64,000 nucleotides of DNA from an uncultured Prevotella sp. GTDB taxonomy: Bacteria; Bacteroidota; Bacteroidia; Bacteroidales; Bacteroidaceae. Below the pieces are notes generated by a model. That model made no database searches. It was not told the origin of the DNA and was given only the letters and a program-made list of their open reading frames with translations. The position numbers and the translations under genes were made by a program. The stretch is from assembly GCF_946407605.1 (NCBI RefSeq), contig NZ_CAMJOS010000013.1, forward strand, positions 1-64,000, in the 5' to 3' direction. This document shows, in pieces, positions 34,801 through 43,276 of the stretch. Every line of letters starts with the position of its first letter. Position 1 is the stretch's first letter.

Positions 34801-35045
34801 ACTCCTTCGGCAATGCCAGCGGTAGTAAGGATAACCGAGAGGGCTGGTGGTGCGCTACTGGCTTCGTGCTTAAGTATCATGCCATAGACGACCTTACAGG
34901 CATCAGCCTGCCAGTAGATGTTAGCAAGCTGCCCAATGGTGTCTTCACAATGGATGGACGTCAGCTGAATCAGTCAGACAACTTACCGCGAGGATTATAT
35001 ATTAAGGTTGAAAACGGACGAGCCCGAAAGGTTATCGTCAAATAA
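31866..35045 (+). CDS. Secreted GH128-like glycanase with beta/gamma-crystallin-like and carbohydrate-binding domains
   Basis: 1059 residues with a signal peptide (MTKLRTILLLFVTCCSLVMMA). Residues ~110-200 look like a beta/gamma-crystallin fold (TVYSEKNFEGD...NRIRSFKLKRGY). Residues ~205-440 match the Asl1/GH128 catalytic fold: Glu279 in NNEPK, the line GMRLCSPASW, DIIDLHCYW, and Glu372 in RPIWISEW as probable acid and nucleophile. Then FN3-like (~450-545), CBM4-like (~560-695), a helical FIVAR-like stretch (~705-830), another beta-sandwich binding domain (~845-1010) and the tail VFTMDGRQL...RKVIVK. GH128 enzymes cut beta-1,3-glucan; the substrate here is inferred. The partner gene starts 8 bp later. 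Confidence 0.75.
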   Translation: MTKLRTILLLFVTCCSLVMMAANQKKSVTQVTTEVTLTDDVDYQITGTTPFTEEGIVDIVNTDHAVLIMTQIKPSVAISKWLKYVKINGEQARNNTNCQVKLYNRGCIILPYGNSTKPLTVYSEKNFEGDSCNDFGTENNGGYMNTLTAAKLNNRIRSFKLKRGYMVTFSTRGSGRGYSRCFIAADKDIEFAELPPVLDQKITSYRVFKWYDAGKKQIADNLNSTVLNALNVQSSYTWGVGENKAPDYECIPNHIYEDWPSSSAIGQATWSPHTKNNNEPKNTSDDHPQDLETILANWENMMRTGMRLCSPASWDGSDYWNATGFLADFLDSIDARGWRCDIIDLHCYWTEGSFDNIHYWSDKYKRPIWISEWCWGASWNNNGAFAPNVTQAQVKNALQSICTKLNSYNYVERYFYWNGEREISRIYNNGLTPAGEYYASMNAPMAYNGKYDFVPTTPRQYGPTKFAQKVLSTGKTRLSWHDENGEYNQLMEIQMKDATGRWTVLDTITPKEAASNYTIDVDNADESIRYRLHLIDLNGKEYYTSDEISVGDVVEIDGQIYYAGGNMLANGEFDLGFTDWTNGTGNILSGPQFQIVGEGGYQGGSYLQAHLNGAATTVSAVRKVFDLVPGENYMFRVASCNSGNYMKFFLSSDGTTQTKEVARATNGENWTLETFTFNADTYSKGILAFYTLLAKAQIDAVQLHQLFTTREAAVADGIEKARLQAEAQKLYNTRFTAMNDHLTQEMNDITDTNDAALARAEKALSNHMNAVKALTSLDVAAATLNAIEQHPCPYYSWMKKELTDALEAQKAINAIQHTATLDSLLATHLSFTRSSKQPKTPSFASEKSDGWEVKVGTFTGGDQKATTKFGKTCWNAWWSTTSKTATMEIRQTVTGLPEGYYELECKATTEHFCISDQHGYLKNGDVEVVTPTLSKDYFDLPVADVWDTLTTAPIYVEANGSLTLGFKSSKTNANTGWWHSFGNASGSKDNREGWWCATGFVLKYHAIDDLTGISLPVDVSKLPNGVFTMDGRQLNQSDNLPRGLYIKVENGRARKVIVK

Positions 35046-35053
35046 TATCAGTT

Positions 35054-37789
35054 ATGACTATCATCAGAAAATCATTAGTACTGTCGTTCTCTTTGCTTCT
35101 ACCTGTAGGTATTCAGGCCCAGGAGCAGAGAGCGTCGTCGAGTATGTATCTGCAGGCTCTGAAGAAGGCCGATGTCAATGTGCCCTTCGCCATCTCTGCT
35201 GAGGGTAAGCGCTACGCCCCAACGTGGGGTTTTGACCTGGCTTGGATTAACGAGCAGAATATCATGAAGGGCGTCAATCACATGGGAAAGGAGAATGTTG
35301 GCATAGGACGTATCGCCTTCCGCTATACTGAGGCGCTGGAGAACGATACCCTTATGAGCAGCAATATGATTAGCGTGCTGCGACAGCGTATCAACCTCTT
35401 CAATAAGATTGATAACAAGCTGCCTTTGACCATGACTGCCGACCAGGAGGCTGTAAGTCCTACGGACGATGACCCCAACCGCTGTCCGCCTGAGTATTAC
35501 GTGAAGAACAAGGTGGCTAACAACAACCACTGGGCTGCTATGATTAACAGTCATGTGCATTGGATACAGCAAAATACCAGTCACCCAGTGGTGGGCATTT
35601 CGCCGTTCAACGAAGGCGACTACTGGAGTGTGGAGGAGGGAGCCACTGCCGCCAAGCAATGGCAGGTGGCCAAGCTCTTGAAGGAGCACTATCCCCGCTG
35701 TCAAGACATTGCCATGGTGGGTGGCAACACCCTCAACGACGATAAGGCTCTGGCTTGGTATACCCCTGGCAAACAATATTATGACTGGGGCAATACGCAC
35801 CAGCTGGCTGGGTCGTTTGACAACTTTGCCAAGTTCTTCACCCAAGTGGCGAAAGACGGTAAGATTGGTTATGCCGACGAGATGCACAATGTGGCCGAGG
35901 CTATGGTGGGCTTGGAGTATGGCATGACCGTTGGTATCTGGTGGGGCTTTGACAGCAGGGCCCGTGGCGAGTTCTGTCAGATTAGTCGTAATGGTGTGCG
36001 TCTTGCTTATGGCGAGCATCGCGACAACTGGACGGCAGCTTCGGTCTATCGTCATGACGACGGTCATGTGAAGGCCTTCATAGGCAGTAGCGAGCGTCAG
36101 GCCAAGACCACCACCTATCAGTTGGTGAGTACTGAACGCGAGGTCTATTATGACGGCTTTGGACCTGTCCACGAGGTTGTGTCCAAGATGCCTGGTGGTA
36201 CGGGATATCAGACGGGTCAAACCAATGCCGAGCGTGTCATTGACGTGACATGGGGCGAGGACGTGCCTCCATCTGTCATCGATGGTACCTATAAGATTAT
36301 CTCTAAGGTGGCAGGTGAGTCGGGCAACGCTTTGGCCTATACTACCAATGGCAGTAATATTATGCAGCAGGCATATAGGGGCATAGCAAAACAACAATGG
36401 ACGGTGAAACCCGCCACTAACCGCACAGGCGGCGACTTGAGTTTCTATGACATCGAGTCGGTCGATAATGCGAAGGTTCGAATGAATGTTAAGAACTATG
36501 CATTGACCAAGGGCGATCTCATCGCATGGACTCAGGATACTCCTTCATCAAACGAACAGTGGTATTTGGAGTATGTAGGCGATGGCTATTATTATGTGCG
36601 CAATCGTGAGAGTGGACTCTATCTCTCAACGGCTGTGTCGAGTGGTTCTGGGCGATTGATTCAGACTCCCATGCAGGACGAGAGCCTGCGTGACCGCCAG
36701 CTGTTCCGCTTCATTCCTGTTGATGTTGCCTACGACGTTACGGCTCCTGCCAAGCCCTCAGGTGTCAGCGCTCAGCCACATGCAGCTTCGGTACGCATAC
36801 AATGGACCGCCAATGGCGAGGAAGACCTTAATGCCTATATGGTGTTACGTGCGCCGCAGGGTACTACCGACTGGGATGTCATTGCACGCGGTCTCACCAC
36901 GACCTACTTCGTTGACAACACTTGTCGTCAGGGCACCTCTTATATATATAAGGTGAAGGCTATCGACCTGTCGCAGAACATCTCTGAGGCTTCTGACGTT
37001 GTTGCTGCCAGACCAACAGGCGATCAAAAGATGATAGCCCGCTGGAATTTCGAAGACAACCTCTACGACGATACCAACAACATGATGGACATGGCTATGA
37101 CCAATGGCGTATCGCCGAGGTTTATCGAGGATGTCGATGACAAGGTCAACCACAAGGTGGGTCAGAAGGCGCTCAGCCTTGCCAACCAGTTCACCCAGTT
37201 GCCTTATGAGGTGGCGTCGAGTGATGAGCTCACCATCTCAATGTGGGTTAACTGGCGTTCGTCAACCACTCAGTGGCAGCGTATATTCGACTTCGGTAAC
37301 GATACTGAGCACTATATGTTCCTGACGCCAAACAACAGCTATACCAACGTCATGCGTTTTGCCATTAAGAATGGTGGCGATGAGCAGACGCTCGACTGCC
37401 AGTACAAGCTTACTGATAATATGTGGAAGCATGTCGCAGTAGTGTTGGGTAAAGAGCGTGTTGTCATCTATGTTGATGGCGAGGAGGCTGCTTCTTCTAC
37501 AGGTATCACCATTCGTCCCAGCGACATCCATCCTGTGCTCAACTACCTCGGTCGCAGTCAGTTTGCCTCAGATCCAAACCTCACGGCCTATCTCGACGAT
37601 GTGCGCATCTATAATTACGCACTTTCTGGTGATGAGGTCAAGGCCACTATGCAGGATTTGCCTGCAGGCATCAGCGAGGTAGAAACTGCGCCACAGTCGA
37701 CAGATATTATCTACGGGCTCGACGGTATACAGCGCACCACACCTGGTAAGGGTCTCAAGATTAAGAATAATAAAAAGGTAGTTTTTTAA
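35054..37789 (+). CDS. Secreted putative glycoside hydrolase with ricin-like, FN3 and LamG domains
   Basis: 911 residues with a signal peptide (MTIIRKSLVLSFSLLLPVGIQAQ). Residues ~30-400 look like a clan-A TIM barrel: GRIAFR, Glu187 in SPFNEGDYW and Glu276 in YADEMHN sit where acid and nucleophile would be expected, but I cannot assign a CAZy family. ~409-557 is a ricin-type beta-trefoil-like region (QQWTVKP, EQWYLEYVGDGYYYVRN), ~562-656 FN3, ~660-868 LamG (DELTISMWVNW, LDDVRIYNYAL). The end, GLDGIQRTTPGKGLKIKNNKKVVF, is a variant of the shared tail. It is co-transcribed with the GH128-like gene 8 bp upstream. Confidence 0.75.
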   Translation: MTIIRKSLVLSFSLLLPVGIQAQEQRASSSMYLQALKKADVNVPFAISAEGKRYAPTWGFDLAWINEQNIMKGVNHMGKENVGIGRIAFRYTEALENDTLMSSNMISVLRQRINLFNKIDNKLPLTMTADQEAVSPTDDDPNRCPPEYYVKNKVANNNHWAAMINSHVHWIQQNTSHPVVGISPFNEGDYWSVEEGATAAKQWQVAKLLKEHYPRCQDIAMVGGNTLNDDKALAWYTPGKQYYDWGNTHQLAGSFDNFAKFFTQVAKDGKIGYADEMHNVAEAMVGLEYGMTVGIWWGFDSRARGEFCQISRNGVRLAYGEHRDNWTAASVYRHDDGHVKAFIGSSERQAKTTTYQLVSTEREVYYDGFGPVHEVVSKMPGGTGYQTGQTNAERVIDVTWGEDVPPSVIDGTYKIISKVAGESGNALAYTTNGSNIMQQAYRGIAKQQWTVKPATNRTGGDLSFYDIESVDNAKVRMNVKNYALTKGDLIAWTQDTPSSNEQWYLEYVGDGYYYVRNRESGLYLSTAVSSGSGRLIQTPMQDESLRDRQLFRFIPVDVAYDVTAPAKPSGVSAQPHAASVRIQWTANGEEDLNAYMVLRAPQGTTDWDVIARGLTTTYFVDNTCRQGTSYIYKVKAIDLSQNISEASDVVAARPTGDQKMIARWNFEDNLYDDTNNMMDMAMTNGVSPRFIEDVDDKVNHKVGQKALSLANQFTQLPYEVASSDELTISMWVNWRSSTTQWQRIFDFGNDTEHYMFLTPNNSYTNVMRFAIKNGGDEQTLDCQYKLTDNMWKHVAVVLGKERVVIYVDGEEAASSTGITIRPSDIHPVLNYLGRSQFASDPNLTAYLDDVRIYNYALSGDEVKATMQDLPAGISEVETAPQSTDIIYGLDGIQRTTPGKGLKIKNNKKVVF

Positions 37790-37803
37790 GACTACCTTTT
37801 TTT
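37772..37803 (+). terminator. Intrinsic terminator overlapping the end of the glycosidase CDS
   Basis: Stem AAAAAGGTAGT with ACTACCTTTTT and a T-run. The upstream arm encodes the last Lys-Lys-Val-Val codons and the stop TAA lies in the loop region. Confidence 0.85.
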
Positions 37804-37842
37804 ATGATTATCTCCCAAATACGTGCTTATTTGGGGATTTAA

Positions 37843-37874
37843 TTTGCATGACCTATTTTTTCTTTGTACCTTTG
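37843..37874 (+). promoter_or_regulatory. greA promoter
   Basis: -33 TTTG (37843-37846), 20-bp spacer, -7 TACCTTTG (37867-37874). The position supports a start at 37886 or 37898 and excludes the upstream in-frame ATG at 37823. Confidence 0.85.
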
Positions 37875-37897
37875 CAGACAAAATAATGAATAGAAAG

Positions 37898-38362
37898 ATG
37901 GAATATATGTCACAGGAGGGCTACGACAAACTAGTAGCCGAACTGCATCAGTTGGAAAGTGTGGAACTGCCAAAGGTGAGAGATGCAATTGCCGAAGCTC
38001 GCGACAAGGGCGACCTGAGCGAGAATTTTGAGTATCATGCCGCTAAACGCGAACAGGGCCGCCTGCTGAGTCAGATACGTTTCAAACAGCGTGTGCTTGA
38101 GTTTGCGAGGGTGATAGACACAAAACAACTGGGATCGGATACCGTTGGGTTGCTGACAAAGGTGGAGATGACCAATCTGGCCAACAATGCCAGAATGTCA
38201 TATACGATAGCTAGTCCGCACGAGGCCAATCTGCGTGAGGGTAAGATTTCTATCAAATCACCCATCGCCCAGGCTCTGTTGGGTAAGAAGCCTGGCGATG
38301 TGGTGGAGGTACGAGTGCCGGCTGGCATACAGAAGCTCCGCATAGAGAGCATCTCTCTATAA
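37898..38362 (+). CDS. greA: Transcription elongation factor GreA
   Basis: 154 residues, close to the usual ~158. It rescues backtracked RNA polymerase by stimulating transcript cleavage. The N-terminal coiled coil holds the acidic tip signature ARDKGDLSENFEYHAAK; the C-terminal FKBP-like domain ends GKKPGDVVEVRVPAGIQKLRI. The start MEYMSQEGYDKL is chosen by family convention; ATG at 37886 would add four residues. The stop overlaps the convergent tex gene by 6 bp. Confidence 0.95.
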   Translation: MEYMSQEGYDKLVAELHQLESVELPKVRDAIAEARDKGDLSENFEYHAAKREQGRLLSQIRFKQRVLEFARVIDTKQLGSDTVGLLTKVEMTNLANNARMSYTIASPHEANLREGKISIKSPIAQALLGKKPGDVVEVRVPAGIQKLRIESISL

Positions 38363-40501
38363 TCCTTTCATAGATAATGAGATACGATTACGTCGAGTGT
38401 CGATTTCAATGACCTTGACCTCTATATGCTGATGGAGTTTGACGACATCGGAGGGATGGGCTATACGGCGGTTGGCCATCTGTGATATATGCACAAGTCC
38501 ATCTTGATGGACACCAATATCAACAAAGGCTCCGAAATTGGTGATATTCGTGACGATTCCCGGAAGAATCATCCCTTCCTGCAGGTCGTCTATGGTCTGC
38601 ACACGACTGTCGAACTCAAACTGCTCTAACGACTGGCGCGGGTCACGACCAGGCTTCTCTAGTTCCTTCATAATATCGGTGAGGGTGGGCAATCCCACTT
38701 CGGATGTGACATAACGATGAATATCGATATTGTCACGCAGTTCCTTATGGTCTATGAGGTCCTTCACACTACATCCACAGTCCTTGGCCATACACTCTAC
38801 GATGGCGTAGCTCTCAGGATGTACGGCACTATTGTCAAGTGGGTTCTTTGCATTGGGAATGCGCAGGAAACCGGCACATTGCTGGAAGGCGGTGGGCCCC
38901 AGTCGCGGTACTTTTTTGAGTTGTGTACGACTGGCAAAGATGCCATTTTCTCGACGATAGTCTACAATATTCTTTGCCAATGCTGGTCCTAAGCCGCTGA
39001 CATATTGCAGCAAATGCTGCGAGGCAGTATTGACATTGACACCTACAGCATTGACACAGAGGATAACCGTCTGGTCGAGCTGTTGTTTCAATTTTGTCTG
39101 ATCAACATCGTGCTGATACTGACCTACACCGATGCTCTTAGGGTCGATCTTGACAAGCTCGGCCAATGGGTCCATTAGTCGACGTCCAATAGATACGGCA
39201 CCACGAACTGTGACATCCTCATCTGGAAACTCATCGCGGGCCACCTTCGAGGCGGAATAGACGGAGGCACCATCTTCGCTGACTACGAAGACTTGTGGCG
39301 AATGGGCATTTTGGGAGATGCAATCTTCTACAAAGGCGCGCGTCTCACGACTGGCGGTGCCATTACCAATAGCGATGGCTTCAATATGGTACTGTTCGAT
39401 GAGTTGCTGAAGATGCATGGTGGCCTGCATGCGTTTGTTGACTGGGGGGTGGGGGAAGATGGCTTCGTGATAAAGCAGCGAGCCTTGTGCGTCAAGACAT
39501 ACAACTTTACAACCTGTACGAAAGCCTGGGTCTATGCCCATGACGCGCCGTTGCCCTAAAGGCGCTTCGAGCAGTAATTGTCTTAGGTTGTCAGCAAACA
39601 CACGGATAGCCTCGTTGTCGGCCTTTTCTTTGCTCAAGTTGCTAAACTCGGTCTCAATAGCAGGCTTCAGCAGACGCTTATAACCATCGGCCACAGCCTC
39701 GGCCACCAGCCGACCGCAAGGTGTGTTACCATAGACATAATGACGCTGCAGTCGCTCTATGCATTCATCATCGTCGATTGGATCGATGCTGATGCGTAGG
39801 AAACCCTCGCTCTCGCCTCGGCGCATAGCCAGTAGACGGTGACTGGAACAGCGCTTCAGCGATTCGTGCCAGTCGAAATAGTCACGGAATTTTGCAGCAT
39901 CATCGCTGTCGGCCTTGGACTTAACCACTTTCGAGGTGATGATGGCGGTGCGACGGTATGCTCCACGTACCTGTTGACGGCTATGCTCGTCTTCGCTTAT
40001 CTGCTCGGCAATGATATCCTGGGCACCCTTTATTGCTGTTGCGATATCGGAAACGTCACCCACGATGAAACGACGAGCAACTGTCTCTGGATCGCGTTCA
40101 CGCTGTAAAAGTAGTATCTTAGCCAGCGGCTCCAATCCCTGTTCCCGGGCCACTTGGGCACGAGTGCGTCGGCGGGGCTTGAAAGGCAGGTAGATATCTT
40201 CGAGTTCGGTGGCATCCCAGCAATTGTTAATGCGTCGCTCAAGTTCTGGCGTCAACTTGTCTTGTTCACCAATAGTCTTCAGCACAGTTTCTTTACGTTT
40301 CTCAATATCCTTGAGTCGCTCGTAATGATCGCTGATGGCAGCTATCTGCACCTCGTCGAGACCACCGGTGCGTTCCTTGCGATAGCGCGATATGAAAGGT
40401 ATGGTGCAGCCTTCGTCTATTAGTGTCAACGTGTTGACAACGGCCTCAATACCTAATTGCAGGCTCTGGGCTATGAGTTTGGCAATGATATTCTGTTGCA
40501 T
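38357..40501 (-). CDS. tex: Tex-family RNA-binding transcription accessory protein
   Basis: 714 residues in Tex order: N-terminal helical region (EVQIAAISDHYERLKDIEKRKET), YqgF/RNase H-like domain near 320-430 (RVMGIDPGFRTGCKVV), helix-hairpin-helix near 490-560 (YVSGLGPALAKNIVDYR, KVPRLGPTAFQQCAGFLRI) and C-terminal S1 domain (LPGIVTNITNFGAFVDIGVHQDGLVHIS). It binds nucleic acid and associates with transcription. It follows addB by 27 bp on the same strand, so it is probably in that operon. Confidence 0.93.
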   Translation of the reverse strand: MQQNIIAKLIAQSLQLGIEAVVNTLTLIDEGCTIPFISRYRKERTGGLDEVQIAAISDHYERLKDIEKRKETVLKTIGEQDKLTPELERRINNCWDATELEDIYLPFKPRRRTRAQVAREQGLEPLAKILLLQRERDPETVARRFIVGDVSDIATAIKGAQDIIAEQISEDEHSRQQVRGAYRRTAIITSKVVKSKADSDDAAKFRDYFDWHESLKRCSSHRLLAMRRGESEGFLRISIDPIDDDECIERLQRHYVYGNTPCGRLVAEAVADGYKRLLKPAIETEFSNLSKEKADNEAIRVFADNLRQLLLEAPLGQRRVMGIDPGFRTGCKVVCLDAQGSLLYHEAIFPHPPVNKRMQATMHLQQLIEQYHIEAIAIGNGTASRETRAFVEDCISQNAHSPQVFVVSEDGASVYSASKVARDEFPDEDVTVRGAVSIGRRLMDPLAELVKIDPKSIGVGQYQHDVDQTKLKQQLDQTVILCVNAVGVNVNTASQHLLQYVSGLGPALAKNIVDYRRENGIFASRTQLKKVPRLGPTAFQQCAGFLRIPNAKNPLDNSAVHPESYAIVECMAKDCGCSVKDLIDHKELRDNIDIHRYVTSEVGLPTLTDIMKELEKPGRDPRQSLEQFEFDSRVQTIDDLQEGMILPGIVTNITNFGAFVDIGVHQDGLVHISQMANRRIAHPSDVVKLHQHIEVKVIEIDTRRNRISLSMKGL

Positions 40502-40528
40502 ATTATAATAAGGTGTAGTTCTTGGGGG

Positions 40529-43276
40529 TTATTTTATACTGCACAACAGCTTATAAGGACAGTAGCGACAGCGGTTGCGGTCGTCGGTGGGTACAAAAGC
40601 TATCTGTGGATTGAATATTTCATCGACCTTGTCTCTGAGCATTTCGGAAAAGCGTTGACTTACATCTGCCACATCGGTGACGGGCTTGTTGGCAAAACTG
40701 ATGGTAGGGTCGTAGTTGTTTCCGCCAGAATGTTGGATGAAAAGCAGGGCTGGCGATACAGGTGTGTCTGGATGTTGGGCACGAACAATGCTGGAGTATA
40801 GAATAGCTTGCAGATAGTAATCGCTATGGTTCTGCAGATTCTCTTGAGAAAAAACGGCCTCTACATCGGCCAATGGGCGCAGTTTCTTGCTGCCGGTCTT
40901 ATAGTCGATGACGCGAATACGCTCAAAACCGTCTTTCGTGATACGGTCGAGGCGGTCTATACGTCCCCCTATCAGAGTAGTGATATGGGGTGTGGAGAAA
41001 TTGGTGCAGACATCGGTCTCAAGTCCTTCAATAATAAATGGTGCCAGCTCATGGTCAATTTCTAGAAGACGGGTGATATAATGGATAATGACCTCGCGGT
41101 TGATGATTTGCAAACCATTGAGTTCAAGGCGCTCAGCAGGCTTTGCTTTAAGTTCTTTATTGATGGCTTCGTCTACGGCACGTTCAATATCAACACGTGA
41201 CTTGAGTATTTGCTCGATGTCGCCCTTCGTTATTTGTTGGCTTTTCTGCATCAGCCGGGTGTAAATCTGCTGTGAAGCCTCATGGAAGATATTACCGAAA
41301 CTGCGATTGTCAATAGTATCATCATTAAGCGCATCAGGCTCACGAAGGTTGCAAGCATAGGTATAATAAAATATCAGTGGGCAACGCATGTAGCGGTTGA
41401 TGGCGGTGGGGGTAAGTAACGCCTTAGGGTGGAATTTCTGCAGGATGGTCTGCATCACCTCTGGTGTTTTCTCTACGGTTGTAGGCTGGAATGGTGTAAG
41501 CTGTTGACCAGCCTGTAAGGTTCTGTAGCTGATAGTGTGATAATGGTCTTCTACCATCAATTGAAGCATAAAGCGGCTCATTTCACCCTTGCCACCGTCG
41601 GTAGTGGCATTGCTGTAGAGAATGCTGATGTCGGAAGCACGTTGCAACAGACGGTGGAAATAGTAGCTGAAGATAGCCACCTTATGGTCGATGGTGGTGA
41701 GTCCATATGCCTTGCGTAGATTATAGGGAATAAACGAGGTGTCGTTGACGCCTCGAGGTAAGTTACCTTCATTACATGAAAGCAGCAATACATGGTCGAA
41801 ATCGAGATTACGGGTCTCAAGTACGCCCATTATCTGAATACCTTCAGCCGGTTCTCCGTGAAAAGGTATCGACGTAGACTGTATGAGTTGACTGACAAGA
41901 CGCTGCAGGGTAGCTACATTAACCAAAAGGTCATTGCTGCGGACGAGCGTGAGTAAGCGGTTGAGTAGGGTATAGGCCTTGAAAACGGCCTCCTGAAACA
42001 GCGGCGCATCGTCGTGGGTGTTGCGGGCAATGGTGGTGAGAATATCGCACATCCACTCGAGGAGTAAGGCATTATCGTCGTTCTTTGCCAATGGGTGAAC
42101 GAACTCTTCAGGTACGTTAGCCATATATGGATGGCGCATGAGGTTGTGGAATAGTCGTGGGCGGAAACGTTTGCGACGCTGGTCGTAGCCCAGTGCCTGC
42201 AGGTTGATAAGCATGGTGACGAGCGATGCAACAGGCGACTGTGCCAACGGAAAACCTGTGGTGATGTTTAGTTTGTCTACCTCTTCTGGAATACAGTGGA
42301 CTACGGTCTGCAGCAGGTTCTCGTTGCACAGGACAATAGCAGTGCGCCTGCCGTCTTTCAGTCGCTGTCGTTCTCGGAGCCACGTGCTGATATAGCGTGC
42401 CTGAATGTTCTCAGTTGGTGCTGACATGAAAGTAATTTCCTTTGGTTGAGTAAAATTACTATAGATATCATCGCGTGTGATGTCGAGTTCGTTGGGAAAT
42501 TCGGCCAGATATTGAGATATGTAATAGCCGGCTTCGTTGTCCTTCATATAATTATGGTCGAAGTCCCAATAGAAACAAGCCTGGCGTTCACGCTTGAGTA
42601 GGGTGAAGAGACGGCACTCCACTTCCTGCAGAAGATTGAAGCCCACGAAGATATAGGTATCGTAGGTGAAATCAAGATCGCTGCGTGTGGCCACTTCGCG
42701 ATAGAGGGCTCCTTCGTAAGCCAGATTTTGTTTGGCGAGCCTGCAGTTGAAGTCGTGATAGATATCACTCATGTGTGACCAAAGGCGTAGGAAGCGTTCT
42801 TTCAGCTGTGAGTTGCCTGTGTCGGAGAAATTGCTGAAGAACTTGGCTAGAATTTCTTTTTGATGAGGTGTCAGATAACTGGCATCATCAAGTTCGTGTA
42901 AATCGCGCAGGTTGGCAAACACTTTGTCGGCATCGGCCATGTTCTTGTCCAAATCATCGAAGTCGGCTAATAGTAGCTGTCCCCAACTGTAGAAATGGTC
43001 AAGCGACTCTTCGAAGCCAGTCTGCTGAATAAACGACTGATAGAGATCACAAACCTGCTTGATAGGATCGGCTACCAATCGTGAGGAATGTTGACGAAAG
43101 AGGTCGCTGATAGTAATGTATGCTGGACTCCAGATGGGTTTCCCGGCATGCTGCGCTAGATGGGTGTTCATGAACAGCGAAGCGCGTTTGTTTGGAAACA
43201 CGATAGCCACTCGGCTCAAGTTACAGCCGTGTTTGGTAAGTATGTCTTCGGCTACGTATTCGAGGAAAGTCTTCAT
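40529..43276 (-). CDS. addB: AddB-like PD-(D/E)XK nuclease subunit
   Basis: 915 residues. An inactivated helicase-like N-terminus (VAIVFPNKRASLFM) is followed by a C-terminal RecB-type nuclease: GGRIDRLDR, then RVIDYKTGSKK as the catalytic core. Cys in MRCPLIFYY (~residue 628) together with Cys903, Cys906 and Cys912 (CRYCPYKLLC) would form the AddB 4Fe-4S cluster. With AddA it processes double-strand ends for RecA loading. Its ATG overlaps the addA stop (ATGA), implying translational coupling. Confidence 0.85.
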   Translation of the reverse strand: MKTFLEYVAEDILTKHGCNLSRVAIVFPNKRASLFMNTHLAQHAGKPIWSPAYITISDLFRQHSSRLVADPIKQVCDLYQSFIQQTGFEESLDHFYSWGQLLLADFDDLDKNMADADKVFANLRDLHELDDASYLTPHQKEILAKFFSNFSDTGNSQLKERFLRLWSHMSDIYHDFNCRLAKQNLAYEGALYREVATRSDLDFTYDTYIFVGFNLLQEVECRLFTLLKRERQACFYWDFDHNYMKDNEAGYYISQYLAEFPNELDITRDDIYSNFTQPKEITFMSAPTENIQARYISTWLRERQRLKDGRRTAIVLCNENLLQTVVHCIPEEVDKLNITTGFPLAQSPVASLVTMLINLQALGYDQRRKRFRPRLFHNLMRHPYMANVPEEFVHPLAKNDDNALLLEWMCDILTTIARNTHDDAPLFQEAVFKAYTLLNRLLTLVRSNDLLVNVATLQRLVSQLIQSTSIPFHGEPAEGIQIMGVLETRNLDFDHVLLLSCNEGNLPRGVNDTSFIPYNLRKAYGLTTIDHKVAIFSYYFHRLLQRASDISILYSNATTDGGKGEMSRFMLQLMVEDHYHTISYRTLQAGQQLTPFQPTTVEKTPEVMQTILQKFHPKALLTPTAINRYMRCPLIFYYTYACNLREPDALNDDTIDNRSFGNIFHEASQQIYTRLMQKSQQITKGDIEQILKSRVDIERAVDEAINKELKAKPAERLELNGLQIINREVIIHYITRLLEIDHELAPFIIEGLETDVCTNFSTPHITTLIGGRIDRLDRITKDGFERIRVIDYKTGSKKLRPLADVEAVFSQENLQNHSDYYLQAILYSSIVRAQHPDTPVSPALLFIQHSGGNNYDPTISFANKPVTDVADVSQRFSEMLRDKVDEIFNPQIAFVPTDDRNRCRYCPYKLLCSIK

